Shown here piece after piece: positions 17,174 to 25,497 of a stretch of DNA of 64,000 nucleotides. This stretch comes from Moorella sp. Hama-1 (GTDB taxonomy: Bacteria > Bacillota > DSM-521 > Neomoorellales > Neomoorellaceae). The notes below the pieces were generated by a model, which had not been told where the DNA came from, did not search any database, and was given only the letters and a program-made list of their open reading frames with translations. Each line of letters opens with the position of its first letter. The first letter of the stretch is position 1. Where the stretch lies: contig NZ_AP024620.1 in the NCBI RefSeq assembly GCF_023734095.1, forward strand, positions 1,918,501-1,982,500, written 5' to 3'. Made by a program: the position numbers and the translations under genes.

Positions 17174-17464
17174 CCCCGTTAGCCGGTATCGGACAAACCG
17201 GTAGGCCGTATCTAACAGATCGCGGGAGGCAGAAGCCGAAAGGCTTTCCCTTGACGGTCAACGCAGGACGGAAATCCCTCGGGGTTTCCCAAATGGCCAC
17301 GTCCTGCGCCCGTAAAGTGCAGTTCTCCCGTCCGGGTGGGACTCCCGGGGCCGAGGCCCCCCTGTCGTATGCCTGCTTCCAGGAGCAGGAAAAACAAATC
17401 CGAAAGGAGCGAAAGCCTGGTCATGGGGGTGGCCGGCTACACTGATTAAAAACAGTTAGCTTTT
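17174..17464 (+). ncRNA. Candidate omega-RNA/right-end region of the IS607 element
   Basis: A 290-bp GC-rich non-coding stretch directly downstream of tnpB, with several hairpin-forming blocks (for example CCGAAAGGCTTTCCC and GGGACTCCCGGGGCCGAGGCCCCCC). In TnpB systems the guide RNA scaffold spans the tnpB 3' end and this region. No sequence motif proves it, so the call is positional. Confidence 0.35.
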
Positions 17465-17860
17465 TTGAACCAGGTGCCTGACATACAAATAACTATAAAT
17501 TTTAACAATGTTACTGTTTCCGCCGAACTAAATGATAGCGCGGCAGCCAGGAGAATCCAGGCCGCCCTCCCCTTCTCCAGCCGGGTCAATACCTGGGGGA
17601 ATGAAATCTACTTCCCTATTCCGGTGAAAGCAGAGCTGGAGCAAGAGGCCACAGATGTAGTAGAAGTCGGAGACATTGCCTACTGGCCCCCCGGCCATTC
17701 CCTTTGCCTCTTTTTCGGCCCTACCCCGGTAAGTCACGACCAGGAACCCCGGGCAGCCAGCCCGGTGAATAAAGTTGGTCGTATCAGCAGTGATATCAAT
17801 ATTTTAAAGGACATTTCCGATGGGGCCAGGGTGGAGATAAAAAAGCCGGAAATTAGATAA
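17465..17860 (+). CDS. Cyclophilin-like fold protein
   Basis: 131 aa (or 128 from a GTG at 17474). The pattern IQITINFNNVTVSAELNDSA, ALPFSSRVNTWGNEIYFPIP and the acidic WPPGHSLCLFFGPTP block match the small cyclophilin-like domain (TM1367 type). Members have a cyclophilin-like barrel but no proven isomerase activity. No ribosome site is visible before TTG or GTG, and the IS607 right end lies directly upstream, so the insertion may have removed the native start region. Confidence 0.75.
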   Translation: MNQVPDIQITINFNNVTVSAELNDSAAARRIQAALPFSSRVNTWGNEIYFPIPVKAELEQEATDVVEVGDIAYWPPGHSLCLFFGPTPVSHDQEPRAASPVNKVGRISSDINILKDISDGARVEIKKPEIR

Positions 17861-18149
17861 ACATCTGCAGACCATACAATCATGCCGCCCAGGTGGCACT
17901 CGCAGTAGTTGGAAATGGCAGGGGGCCTTATTTTCATGATAAAGAAGGCCATATTCGTAAAAAGGTCATTTTAAGCCCCCTAGGAGACTGTTGACTAACC
18001 CCCACTTTTCAGGGGCTTAATCCACAACCCAAAAACTATTTAACAGAATTTAGGTGGTAAAGGCCAGCTAAGGAGACGCGAAGGGATGGTTTTTAGTCAT
18101 ATTCGATATCATGCTCCTTGATTTCCTTGGTATTTCCATTTATTACCGG

Positions 18150-18562
18150 CTACCAGGCGACACTTACCCCTGGGCTTGCAACTTGATTTTTTACGGCGGC
18201 TGCTTTCTCCTGGAGTTTTTTGACTAAGAGCTTGTAGTTAACAGTAGCCGTTACAAAGAGCATCTGCAGCCGCACTTTGGTCAGGCCGAAGTAGCGGGCT
18301 TTCCGGGCACCATGGCGCACCATCTCCGCCTGTTTGCGTTCGACGGCCGGGCGATGCTGGCGGTATTCCGCTTTAAATGCGGGTGTTTCTTGTTGTTTCC
18401 TACCTTCCTGCAAGTAGCGTTCATACGGATGCACCGGAATGCTGCGATAGCCTTTTTTGTTGGTAAAGCATTGACCTTTTAAGGGACAAGACTGGCACTG
18501 TTCCGGGGAGAAGTCAAAGGCTTTAAGTTCTTTAGTTTTATGGTCCCGGCGTACTTTTACAG
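18150..18562 (-). pseudogene. IS1182-family transposase, C-terminal part
   Basis: The distal part of the split transposase: KVRRDHKTKELKAFDF, the Cys-rich QCQSCPLKGQC segment, and the DDE glutamate region RPAVERKQAEMVRHGARKAR. It joins in frame to the N-terminal part at 20452-21676 (…CPAGQKAV + KVRRDHK…) once the IS1634 insert is removed, giving a 543-residue protein. Translated alone it lacks a start with a ribosome site. Confidence 0.9.
18557..18562. repeat. Target-site duplication TTACAG, left copy
   Basis: TTACAG flanks the inner IS here and at 20452-20457. A 6-bp duplication is usual for the IS1634 family. Confidence 0.85.
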
Positions 18563-18624
18563 CCCACATTCCGCACCTCTGGATATAGTTACCAACATTT
18601 TTTGGGGGGCCTTAAAAAATATTC

Positions 18625-20313
18625 CTACCCACCACCGCTAGGTGGGAAAAGGTAGATTTCCTTACCGAACCCCGCGAGTTCAAGGGCTCTAATCACCTCC
18701 GAACCGTGGTAATTGATTAACGCCCTGTCCGGACCTTGTTTAACTACCAGGAGATAATCAAACATCTCCAGGAGTGCCCGGGCCGTAGGGTTAGTACTTT
18801 TCCTCTTGCCCGGCAGGATTAAAGGAGCCTCTTGTTGCTCCAGATTTTTTCTAACCCGATACTCCAGGTAAGCTGCCACCAGAAGGGCTAACTGAAAGAC
18901 GAAGGACATGGCTTCTACCCGGTCCTTGTTTTTGAGAAAGATAGGCCCCAGGAGGACCGGCTGTTTAAGAAAACGGAACTGCCTCTCGACAGCGTTCTGT
19001 TCCTTATACTCCTTGAGCACTTCCCCGTCGGGGTAGGCTGCGGTATCCATGAGATTGGTAATAAGGACGAAGGTGGAAGCCAGGTCCTTCTCCTGGGCCA
19101 TTGCTTCCGGATCTTCATCTACCTGGATGTAGGCATGGTAAACAACTGTGTTCTGGGGCTGCTCTTCTTTCTTGGGCCGCCCCCGTTTGGCATAGCTGCT
19201 CTCTATCTCTTCAGTAACTGTACCCTTGAAGATGAAAGGTTGGTGGCGGTATTCCTGGCAGAAGAGCTCTATGGCTTTCCTGGCATCGGCATCACAGGCG
19301 AAGGGACGCCGGGAGAGTTCCCGGGCGGCCTTTGCTAAAGTTTCCTTTTGCTTGGCCCACTTTTTTAAGAGGCTCTTCTCTTTGCGTTTATCCAAGGTCG
19401 TGGAGTGAACTACGATTAACCGGAAGTCCTTGCCGTCTATTTCCCGGACAAAGCTCTGGCTTTTATACCTGGCGGCGTCTTCCTTCTGGCTTAAATTCCC
19501 GATCTCCTGCCAGGCGCCGGTGTGAAAGGCCTCGGCTTTGATCTCCTTGTTAAGGCCAAAGTTCTCCGGTAACAGGGAGATGAATTGGAGGGCTGGTTTG
19601 TTTTCTTCCTCCTGGACCAGCAGCGCCAGGTTATCCTTGGTTACCAGGGCGCAGTCCGCCACAAAGATGATCTCTTTAAGCTTTGCCGGGCTGAAGTTTT
19701 GCACCAATTCCTCAATAACCTGAGGATACCAGGACTTATCACTCGTATTGCCGTCCAGGCTCTGACCTAAAATGGGTAACCCGTCCTTGTTTACGGTTAA
19801 ACCGATGAGAAACTGCTTGAGGTCGGGGCGATGATCTTTGCTAAAACCGAAGGTGATATCTAAATCTCCTTCACCCTCATAGGCTCCCTGCACGGAAATG
19901 GAGGTAGTATCGACGTGGATGCCTTCGATAGGCACGTTGTGAGTTGCGGCGGCAGTTAAGGCAATGCTGGAGAACAACTTCTTTAACTGGCCGCTGGCGA
20001 AGAGTTTATCCAGGGCCCGACCCAAGGCGTCGTCGTTAAAATCTTCAGCCCGGATCTGTTGCTCAGTTCCAAACAAGACCTCCAGGTCCTGGTTCTCAAA
20101 AAAGCGCTCGACATGATAAAGGGCCTCCCGGTCTACTAGGAGATTAATGATCAGCGCCTTAACCCGAGTGCCCGGGGAAAGATGGCACTGGACCGGGTCC
20201 CATTCGACTACGGCATCAATGATTTCTGTTATCTTTAGGACGTCACATGGCCTGGCGATCAGGGCTGCGGGACCGGCCCGGAAGAAGCGCATATTATCGA
20301 TGGCTACGGGCAT
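18625..20313 (-). CDS. IS1634-family transposase
   Basis: 562 aa DDE transposase. The catalytic residues lie in HVDTTSISVQG, FVADCALVTKDN and NAVERQFRFLKQPV (YREK-like region of the IS4 superfamily). I place the start at 20313 (MPVAIDNMRFF), with GGAGGA 7 nt upstream. A longer in-frame ATG at 20355 would overlap the -10 element of the promoter at 20345-20373. The reading frame is complete and lies wholly inside the inverted repeats. Confidence 0.92.
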   Translation of the reverse strand: MPVAIDNMRFFRAGPAALIARPCDVLKITEIIDAVVEWDPVQCHLSPGTRVKALIINLLVDREALYHVERFFENQDLEVLFGTEQQIRAEDFNDDALGRALDKLFASGQLKKLFSSIALTAAATHNVPIEGIHVDTTSISVQGAYEGEGDLDITFGFSKDHRPDLKQFLIGLTVNKDGLPILGQSLDGNTSDKSWYPQVIEELVQNFSPAKLKEIIFVADCALVTKDNLALLVQEEENKPALQFISLLPENFGLNKEIKAEAFHTGAWQEIGNLSQKEDAARYKSQSFVREIDGKDFRLIVVHSTTLDKRKEKSLLKKWAKQKETLAKAARELSRRPFACDADARKAIELFCQEYRHQPFIFKGTVTEEIESSYAKRGRPKKEEQPQNTVVYHAYIQVDEDPEAMAQEKDLASTFVLITNLMDTAAYPDGEVLKEYKEQNAVERQFRFLKQPVLLGPIFLKNKDRVEAMSFVFQLALLVAAYLEYRVRKNLEQQEAPLILPGKRKSTNPTARALLEMFDYLLVVKQGPDRALINYHGSEVIRALELAGFGKEIYLFPPSGGG

Positions 20314-20344
20314 CGAACATTCCTCCAGAATTCTCTTGGAGAAA

Positions 20345-20373
20345 TGATTCGACATGGAATTAGTAATTCCTGG
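20345..20373 (-). promoter_or_regulatory. Sigma-H-like promoter of the IS1634 transposase
   Basis: Minus strand CCAGGAATT, 11 nt, GTCGAATCA, placed about 30 bp before the transposase ATG at 20313. Same geometry as the host copies. Confidence 0.55.
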
Positions 20374-20451
20374 TTAGAAGATTCTCTCTACTTTTATTTT
20401 CTTCTGCACCTAAAAATCATTTTTAGTTGCTCACAGGGTGCGGAATGTGAG

Positions 20452-20457
20452 TTACAG
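20452..20457. repeat. Target-site duplication TTACAG, right copy
   Basis: Right-hand copy of the 6-bp duplication made by the IS1634-family insertion. Confidence 0.85.
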
Positions 20458-21676
20458 CTTTTTGTCCGGCCGGGCAGAGGCAAGTTTCTGTCTCCAAGTC
20501 AAGCTGGAAAGCGGTCTTTTTAAGAAATCCTTGGGGATTCCTGCTTTCGGCTACCGGGGCCACTACTTTGATATGGCGTTCGGCCATATCTTTACGGACA
20601 GGGCCGGTGCCGTAGCAGGCATCACCCATCATCGTATCGGGCTGCCGCTCCTCGGGTTGCTGGTCAATCAAGCCTTTGGCTGCCTCGCCGTCGTGAACGT
20701 TGCCCGAGGTTACCTCTACGGCGCTGATGAACTCCGACTCCTGCTCCATGGCGATATGGGTCTTATACCCGTTAAAGGTACGGGCCGCCGATTTCCGGCC
20801 ATGGCGCATGTCGGGGTCGACGGTGGAGATGAGCCGGTCTTTAGCTACCCCCTTTTTGATTGCCAAAGCGTTACCCTCTTCCCGGGGTTCGATGTCCTGA
20901 AAAGTAACTTTTTCTAAGACTTCCCGGAGCTTTTGCTCGGTTTCCGTAAGAGGAAGGGTGGCCGTCACTGCTAATACCCGCTGGGCATCAGTTACCAGGT
21001 CGTTGAGCAATGCCTCCCGGGCCGCAGCATCACTCCAGTCAATATCCGGCTTCTTTCTCTCCTGGTAATTCAGCTTCAACCCGGCAAACAGTTGCGGGTC
21101 CAAGTTGGTTTTCCGGGTCAAGGAGTGCAGGAGCTTACGGATGGCGGTACGGATGAGGGTATAGGTGTTCTGCACCGCTGCCGCCCCAATGGTAAAGGTG
21201 GAGTCCATGATCTGGGTAACCTGTTCCTGGGTGAGAAAGCCCTGCCCTGCCGCCTGCTGCAGGATTGCTTCAAAGACCGTCCGTTCTTTATTAAAGAGCA
21301 GCAAACGGGTACGAAACTTGGACAGAGTGGAGTAATCGAAGCCGGCTTCACCCAATGGCACTCCCAGAGCCTTTTTCCAGCGCAGGTCATAACGGGCACG
21401 TGCTTCGGCTTCGCGGTCGGAGACGTTATCCAGAAATTGCAATACTATCACTTTACACAGGAAAGCTGGCGACGTGGAGGGGTGACCTACCTGGGCGTAG
21501 GCGTCAGCAAAGAGTTCGTCCCGAAAAATCTCTTCGTCTCGGCCCAGGGCGGCGTAGATGCTATCTTCCGGGACAATCGGCAGCCCTTCCCATTGGTTCA
21601 GGTTTTCCAGGCTGGTAAAGGAAAGTTGTCTGGTTTTTGCGCTCTTTCCCATCATGGCCACATTCCTACCTTTCAT
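20452..21676 (-). pseudogene. IS1182-family transposase, N-terminal part
   Basis: The N-terminal 408 residues of the split transposase, including the DUF772-like region (PSTSPAFLCKVIVLQFLDNVS), the first catalytic Asp region QIMDSTFTIGAAA, and MMGDACYGTGPVRKDM. The frame runs a few codons into the inserted element and stops (…VTHIPHPVSN). It is non-functional unless the insert excises precisely. Confidence 0.92.
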
Positions 21677-21689
21677 GGCTTTATTCTAT

Positions 21690-21718
21690 ATATTCGCCAT
21701 GAAAGCGGAAAATCCTGG
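21690..21718 (-). promoter_or_regulatory. Sigma-H-like promoter of the IS1182 transposase
   Basis: Minus strand CCAGGATTT, 11 nt, GGCGAATAT, ending about 14 bp before the transposase start at 21676. Confidence 0.55.
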
Positions 21719-21814
21719 TTGGTTATTATGGGATTAAAGTTAATTTGTGGAAGTCACAATGGGCTTCTTCATCCTCTCCTACCCCTATGGGGTAGATTGG
21801 TCAACACTCTCCTA

Positions 21815-21847
21815 GGGCTGTCGTTGGTATAACGGCAGCCCTTTTTT
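21815..21847 (+). terminator. Orphan rho-independent terminator at the IS1182 right edge
   Basis: GGGCTGTCGTT / AACGGCAGCCC stem (one GU pair), 5-nt loop, then TTTTTT. It begins at the first base after the IS1182 right end. It may have terminated the cyclophilin-like gene before IS1182 inserted between them. Confidence 0.85.
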
Positions 21848-21943
21848 ATAACAACAAACAATATCTACCCGGGTAAAGGGGCACGGTACCTATCTCCAGG
21901 GCATATACTAATTTGCAAGCCATTTGCGAGGAGGTTTACATTT

Positions 21944-22765
21944 ATGCGTTTTGGCCTCGCCCTGGGAGGAGGGGGACTCAAAGGAGCAGCCCACCTGGGG
22001 GTCCTGCGCGTCCTGGAAGAGAACGGCCTGAAACCCGACCTCATCGTCGGCACCAGTGCCGGTTCCATCGCCGCCGCCCTTTATGGTGCCGGACTCCTAC
22101 CGGCTGTCAGTTCCATGAATCACCTGCCCTTTTTTAATGCCTTCAGCCTGGAAAACTACCGGTTGACCGGGTTACCCCTGGGTTTACTAAATGGTGGTAC
22201 CATTGAGGGAATGCTCAAACGGACCCTCGGTAAACGCCACCTCTCAGACATGCAACCCCTAACTACGGCCGTTACCTGCGACCTGGTAACCGGAGAAACA
22301 GTTATTTACACCAGCGCCCGGCCTGTCCAGCCTTTACCACCGGACTTCGCCATAGGTGGCGATGTACCCGCCTGGCAGGCCGTCCGAGCCAGCATCTCCA
22401 TCCCGGCTCTCTTTGCCCCTTACAAAATAGGTTCCCGTCTCCTGGTGGACGGTGGCCTGACGGATAATGTACCGGCCGATATTGCCCGTTATCTGGGCGC
22501 CGATACTGTCATCGCCGTTGATTTGGGCTGCGGCCTACCCAACCGCAATTTCCATCACGCCGGTGAGGTTCTCCTCCAAAGCTTGGATATCATCAGCCAG
22601 CGTAATACCTCCTTAACCCTGCGTCTCTATGCCGATCTGGTCCTGACCCCCATTAAAAAGCCTGTCAGCTCCTGGGATGTCAGCCAATTCAGTAACCTGA
22701 TGACTGCCGGGATGGAGGAGACCCGGCAACGGTTACCAGAGATTCGCCGCTTGCTTGGACGTTAA
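21944..22765 (+). CDS. Patatin-like phospholipase (RssA/YlbK type)
   Basis: 273 aa. Oxyanion loop LGGGGLKGAAHLG, nucleophile GTSAGS (Ser in GXSXG) and the dyad Asp in LLVDGGLTDNVP; the order and spacing match bacterial patatin-like acyl hydrolases. GGAGG is 9 nt before the ATG. A CATATACTA box about 35 bp upstream, with ACGG 16 nt before it, resembles a sigma-K promoter, which would place it in the mother cell; this is tentative. The substrate is unknown. Confidence 0.92.
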   Translation: MRFGLALGGGGLKGAAHLGVLRVLEENGLKPDLIVGTSAGSIAAALYGAGLLPAVSSMNHLPFFNAFSLENYRLTGLPLGLLNGGTIEGMLKRTLGKRHLSDMQPLTTAVTCDLVTGETVIYTSARPVQPLPPDFAIGGDVPAWQAVRASISIPALFAPYKIGSRLLVDGGLTDNVPADIARYLGADTVIAVDLGCGLPNRNFHHAGEVLLQSLDIISQRNTSLTLRLYADLVLTPIKKPVSSWDVSQFSNLMTAGMEETRQRLPEIRRLLGR

Positions 22766-22794
22766 AAAAAGCCGGCTCCCGCTAAAGGAGCCGG
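22763..22794 (-). terminator. Terminator after the ClC gene
   Basis: CCGGCTCC / GGAGCCGG stem with a 7-nt loop, then C and seven T on the minus strand. It lies between the convergent patatin and ClC genes and may work for both. Confidence 0.85.
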
Positions 22795-22799
22795 TCTCA

Positions 22800-24395
22800 C
22801 TATAACTTACCCCGGGTAATCCTGCTTAGCTCCCGGTAGACGAGTGGTGCTCTACCTTCCGGGACAATCACTGCCAGGTGATCCCCATCCAACAGTCTGG
22901 TATTACCCCGGGGGATTATCTCCCGGCCACCCCGGCGAATAGTCACCAGCAGACAGTCCGTAGGTAGTTCCAGGTCCTGTACCCGGCAACCACAGGCGCC
23001 GGCCCCGTTTTCCAGGGCAAAATCCAACATCAGCATCTTACCATCCGGGGAGGACGCATCCGTCTGGAGCCGGGCCAGGTCGCGCTCCAACAGCATTTCA
23101 TAAGCCGGTCTGCTACCCAGGGCCTCCGCCACCAGGTATGCAATCATACAGGTAAAAATGAGAAGCATCACATGCTGGTAACTGCCCGTCATCTCAATTA
23201 TTAAAACAATACCGGTGAGGGGTAAACGGAGAATGGCGACAAAGTAGGCTGCCATGCCAATCATGGCAAAGGCCGGGACCATACCCTGAAAGCCGGCATA
23301 CAGCAAGCCACTCACCTGGCCTACCAGGGAACCCAGTAAGGCCCCCAGGACCAGTAAGGGTAAAAAAATCCCTCCGGGTACCCCGGCGCTGTTACTGATC
23401 ATCGTTAACAGAAACTTGGCTCCAAAAAGAATGGGGATTAGAGTCCAGGCAACCCGTCCCGACAGGGCCGCCTCGGCCAGGGGATGCCCGCCACCTAGGA
23501 CCTGGGGTAAAGAATACCCCAGAATACCTACCCCAAAAAGTATACATAAGGCCCGCAGCCAGCGGGGGATTCTCTTTAACTTATCACCTAGATCAAGGCT
23601 GGCTACCAGAAAGCGGTTAAAGAGGGCACCCAGGATACCCGCCAGTACCCCCAGGACCAGAAAGGCCGGGAGGGTGGTCAGGGGTAAGAATGGCCACGCC
23701 TCCATTACCCTAAAAGTGGGTAAGGGCCCCAGAATGCGCCGGGATACCATATCCCCAATAACCGAGGCCATCAGAGCCCCCACCAACGTATAGGGGGAGA
23801 AGTTACGGCGCAGCTCTTCTAAAACAAAAACCGCTCCCGCCAGGGGGGCGTTGAAGGCTGCCGCCAGCCCGGCCCCGGCACCGCAGGCTATCAGGTGCAG
23901 TTCCTCGGTTTTCGAGGGACTAAACCGGTCACTGACCGCTTTGCCGGCGGCAGCCCCCATCTGGACGGCCGGGCCTTCAGGGCCCAGGGATAGACCGGCC
24001 CCAATGGCCAGGGCCCCGGCGATAAATTTTACTGGTATCACCCGCCACCAAACAAGACGGCGCAGGTTAATTAAAACAGCTTTCACATGGGGGATACCAC
24101 TGCCGGCGGTTTCCGGCGCCAGGCCGGTCAACCACCCGGCCAGCCCCCCGGCCAGGGACCCTATTACAGGTAGCACCAGCCAGCCCCAAATTGGTATACC
24201 ACGGGCCCATATTAAGAGGTTATTGCGCCACAGATCCCCTTCGGTCAGGGTCAACCGGAAGGCCGCGCCAATCACGCCGGCGCCGACTCCCGCCAGGGCT
24301 CCCTTAAATAAAAAACGCAGGAGGTAATTATAGCGTTTAAGTAAAATACCTTCCGGCACCGAATGTTGCTGTAGTATAGATTCCTCCTGGACCAT
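22800..24395 (-). CDS. ClC family chloride channel/antiporter with TrkA-C domain
   Basis: 531 aa membrane protein. ClC motifs are GSGIPHVKA, LSLGPEGPAVQMGA (GxEGP with the gating Glu) and GVPGGIFLPLLVLGA. The gating glutamate fits a proton-coupled antiporter. Residues about 440-525 form a cytosolic TrkA-C-like domain (CRVQDLELPTDCLLVTIRRGG). It is transcribed alone and ends in a strong terminator. Confidence 0.92.
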   Translation of the reverse strand: MVQEESILQQHSVPEGILLKRYNYLLRFLFKGALAGVGAGVIGAAFRLTLTEGDLWRNNLLIWARGIPIWGWLVLPVIGSLAGGLAGWLTGLAPETAGSGIPHVKAVLINLRRLVWWRVIPVKFIAGALAIGAGLSLGPEGPAVQMGAAAGKAVSDRFSPSKTEELHLIACGAGAGLAAAFNAPLAGAVFVLEELRRNFSPYTLVGALMASVIGDMVSRRILGPLPTFRVMEAWPFLPLTTLPAFLVLGVLAGILGALFNRFLVASLDLGDKLKRIPRWLRALCILFGVGILGYSLPQVLGGGHPLAEAALSGRVAWTLIPILFGAKFLLTMISNSAGVPGGIFLPLLVLGALLGSLVGQVSGLLYAGFQGMVPAFAMIGMAAYFVAILRLPLTGIVLIIEMTGSYQHVMLLIFTCMIAYLVAEALGSRPAYEMLLERDLARLQTDASSPDGKMLMLDFALENGAGACGCRVQDLELPTDCLLVTIRRGGREIIPRGNTRLLDGDHLAVIVPEGRAPLVYRELSRITRGKL

Positions 24396-24473
24396 TTCTA
24401 TAACCCCATCTTTCCCTTTTTCCAGCCTTACTTTCCCATTATACCACCCGCCTCCTTTTATTGTTAAGCATTT

Positions 24474-25415
24474 CTAGCGTTTCCCCATTTCCTCCCGGAC
24501 TTTATTGACACAACGAACCAGGGCCTTCGTAAAGGCCGACCGGCCCCGGCCGGCAGTCAGGACCGGCTGGTAACCCAGTTCCCGGCTGGCCTTTTCCCAG
24601 CTGAGATCCCAAACCTCTTTTAAAAAGGCAGGTCCGGTCCATTCGTCCTGGGGTATGAGCTGCATAATCCCCGCCGAGCCAGTGAGTTCAATGATCTTGC
24701 TCACTATCTCCTCCCAGGTCAGGTATAGACTACCCAGGTTATAAACCTGACCGGAAGCATTCTCCCTGGCCAGGACCAGCCGGCAGGCGGCAGCCAGGTC
24801 GGCCATACTGACAAAGGTACCCCCGGCGGCGACTGGTACCGGGATGGGTTCATCACGAAGGGCGGCCCGCACTAGATTGCGCAAATGCCGGCCGCCGATT
24901 GCATCGCCAAAGGCCCACCAGAAACGAAAGATCGTAACCGGCAAACCATGTTCCCGATAATAAAGGCGGCATAACTCCTCGGCGACAAACTTACCCAGGG
25001 CATAGAGGGGTTTACGGGCTTCACCTATCAGACAAGGGTGGTCCTCAAGGACAGGCTGGGTTGTAGCTCGGCCGTAAACCGTAGCCGTACTGGTATAGAT
25101 AAAATGTCTGACCCCAGCGGCGACGGCCGCCTCCAGCAAATTGATGTGCCCTACCAGGTCGCCGCCAAAGACGTCCAGGGGCGCGTCGCTGAAGCTCCAG
25201 GCCAGGTGGATTACTGCTTCGACCCCCTCAACGACCCGGGCCATTAATTCTTTATCCTCTAGGCTTCCCATCAACGGTTCTACCTGGCCGTCTTTTAAAC
25301 CTTCGCAAAAGCCGGAAGTACGATCTACAACCCTTATCATATGGCCGCGGCCCATGAGATCCCTAATCAGGTAACGACCAACCTCACCGGCTCCACCGGT
25401 TACCAGAATCCGCAA
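24474..25415 (-). CDS. NAD-dependent epimerase/dehydratase
   Basis: 313 aa extended SDR. Rossmann loop LVTGGAGEVGRYL; the catalytic Tyr-X3-Lys is YALGKFVAE with the upstream Ser/Thr in IYTSTATVYG. It resembles UDP-glucose 4-epimerase-like proteins; the substrate is unknown. The start at a TTG (25415) is chosen because AAAGGTGG is 9 nt upstream; a GTG at 25424 abuts that site. Its neighbours (ClC, oxalate transporter) give no pathway. Confidence 0.85.
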   Translation of the reverse strand: MRILVTGGAGEVGRYLIRDLMGRGHMIRVVDRTSGFCEGLKDGQVEPLMGSLEDKELMARVVEGVEAVIHLAWSFSDAPLDVFGGDLVGHINLLEAAVAAGVRHFIYTSTATVYGRATTQPVLEDHPCLIGEARKPLYALGKFVAEELCRLYYREHGLPVTIFRFWWAFGDAIGGRHLRNLVRAALRDEPIPVPVAAGGTFVSMADLAAACRLVLARENASGQVYNLGSLYLTWEEIVSKIIELTGSAGIMQLIPQDEWTGPAFLKEVWDLSWEKASRELGYQPVLTAGRGRSAFTKALVRCVNKVREEMGKR

Positions 25416-25497
25416 GCTTATCACCCACCTTTAGTTTAAAGCAGGGGTAGGATATACCCCTGCTTTAAAAATTCTTCTAATTTAGACGCTGGTTAAT

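Larger units (their letters stand above)
14749..17464 (+). mobile_element. IS607-type element (tnpA-tnpB)
   Basis: It encodes a MerR-HTH serine recombinase (tnpA, broken) overlapping a TnpB-type protein, which defines the IS607 layout. Exact ends are not proven: such elements lack long terminal repeats and insert at GG. A GG at 14749-14750 and one at 17472-17473 (AACCAGG) are possible borders. The right end precedes or touches the start of the cyclophilin-like gene. Confidence 0.7.
18563..20451 (-). mobile_element. IS1634-family insertion sequence (1889 bp)
   Basis: Bounded by 15-bp inverted repeats CCCACATTCCGCACC and CTCACATTCCGCACC (complement of the right end, one mismatch) and the direct duplication TTACAG. 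It carries one transposase on the minus strand with its own sigma-H-like promoter. It is intact by sequence, so it may still be mobile. Confidence 0.92.
17981..21814 (-). mobile_element. IS1182-family element interrupted by an IS1634-family element
   Basis: Terminal inverted repeats are TAGGAGACTGTTGACTAA on the left and TAGGAGAGTGTTGACCAA on the right (complement), two mismatches in 18. Removing the inner element and one 6-bp duplicate leaves 1939 bp, the normal size for IS1182 members. The right end abuts a terminator hairpin (GGGCTGTCGTT...), consistent with the habit of this family of inserting beside palindromes. No outer target duplication is evident. Confidence 0.85.

Noticed and set aside
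17971-17980. Target duplication for the IS1182-family element
   Set aside because: Left flank (AAGCCCCC) and right flank (GGGCTGTC) do not repeat each other; this family can insert beside palindromes without a clear duplication.
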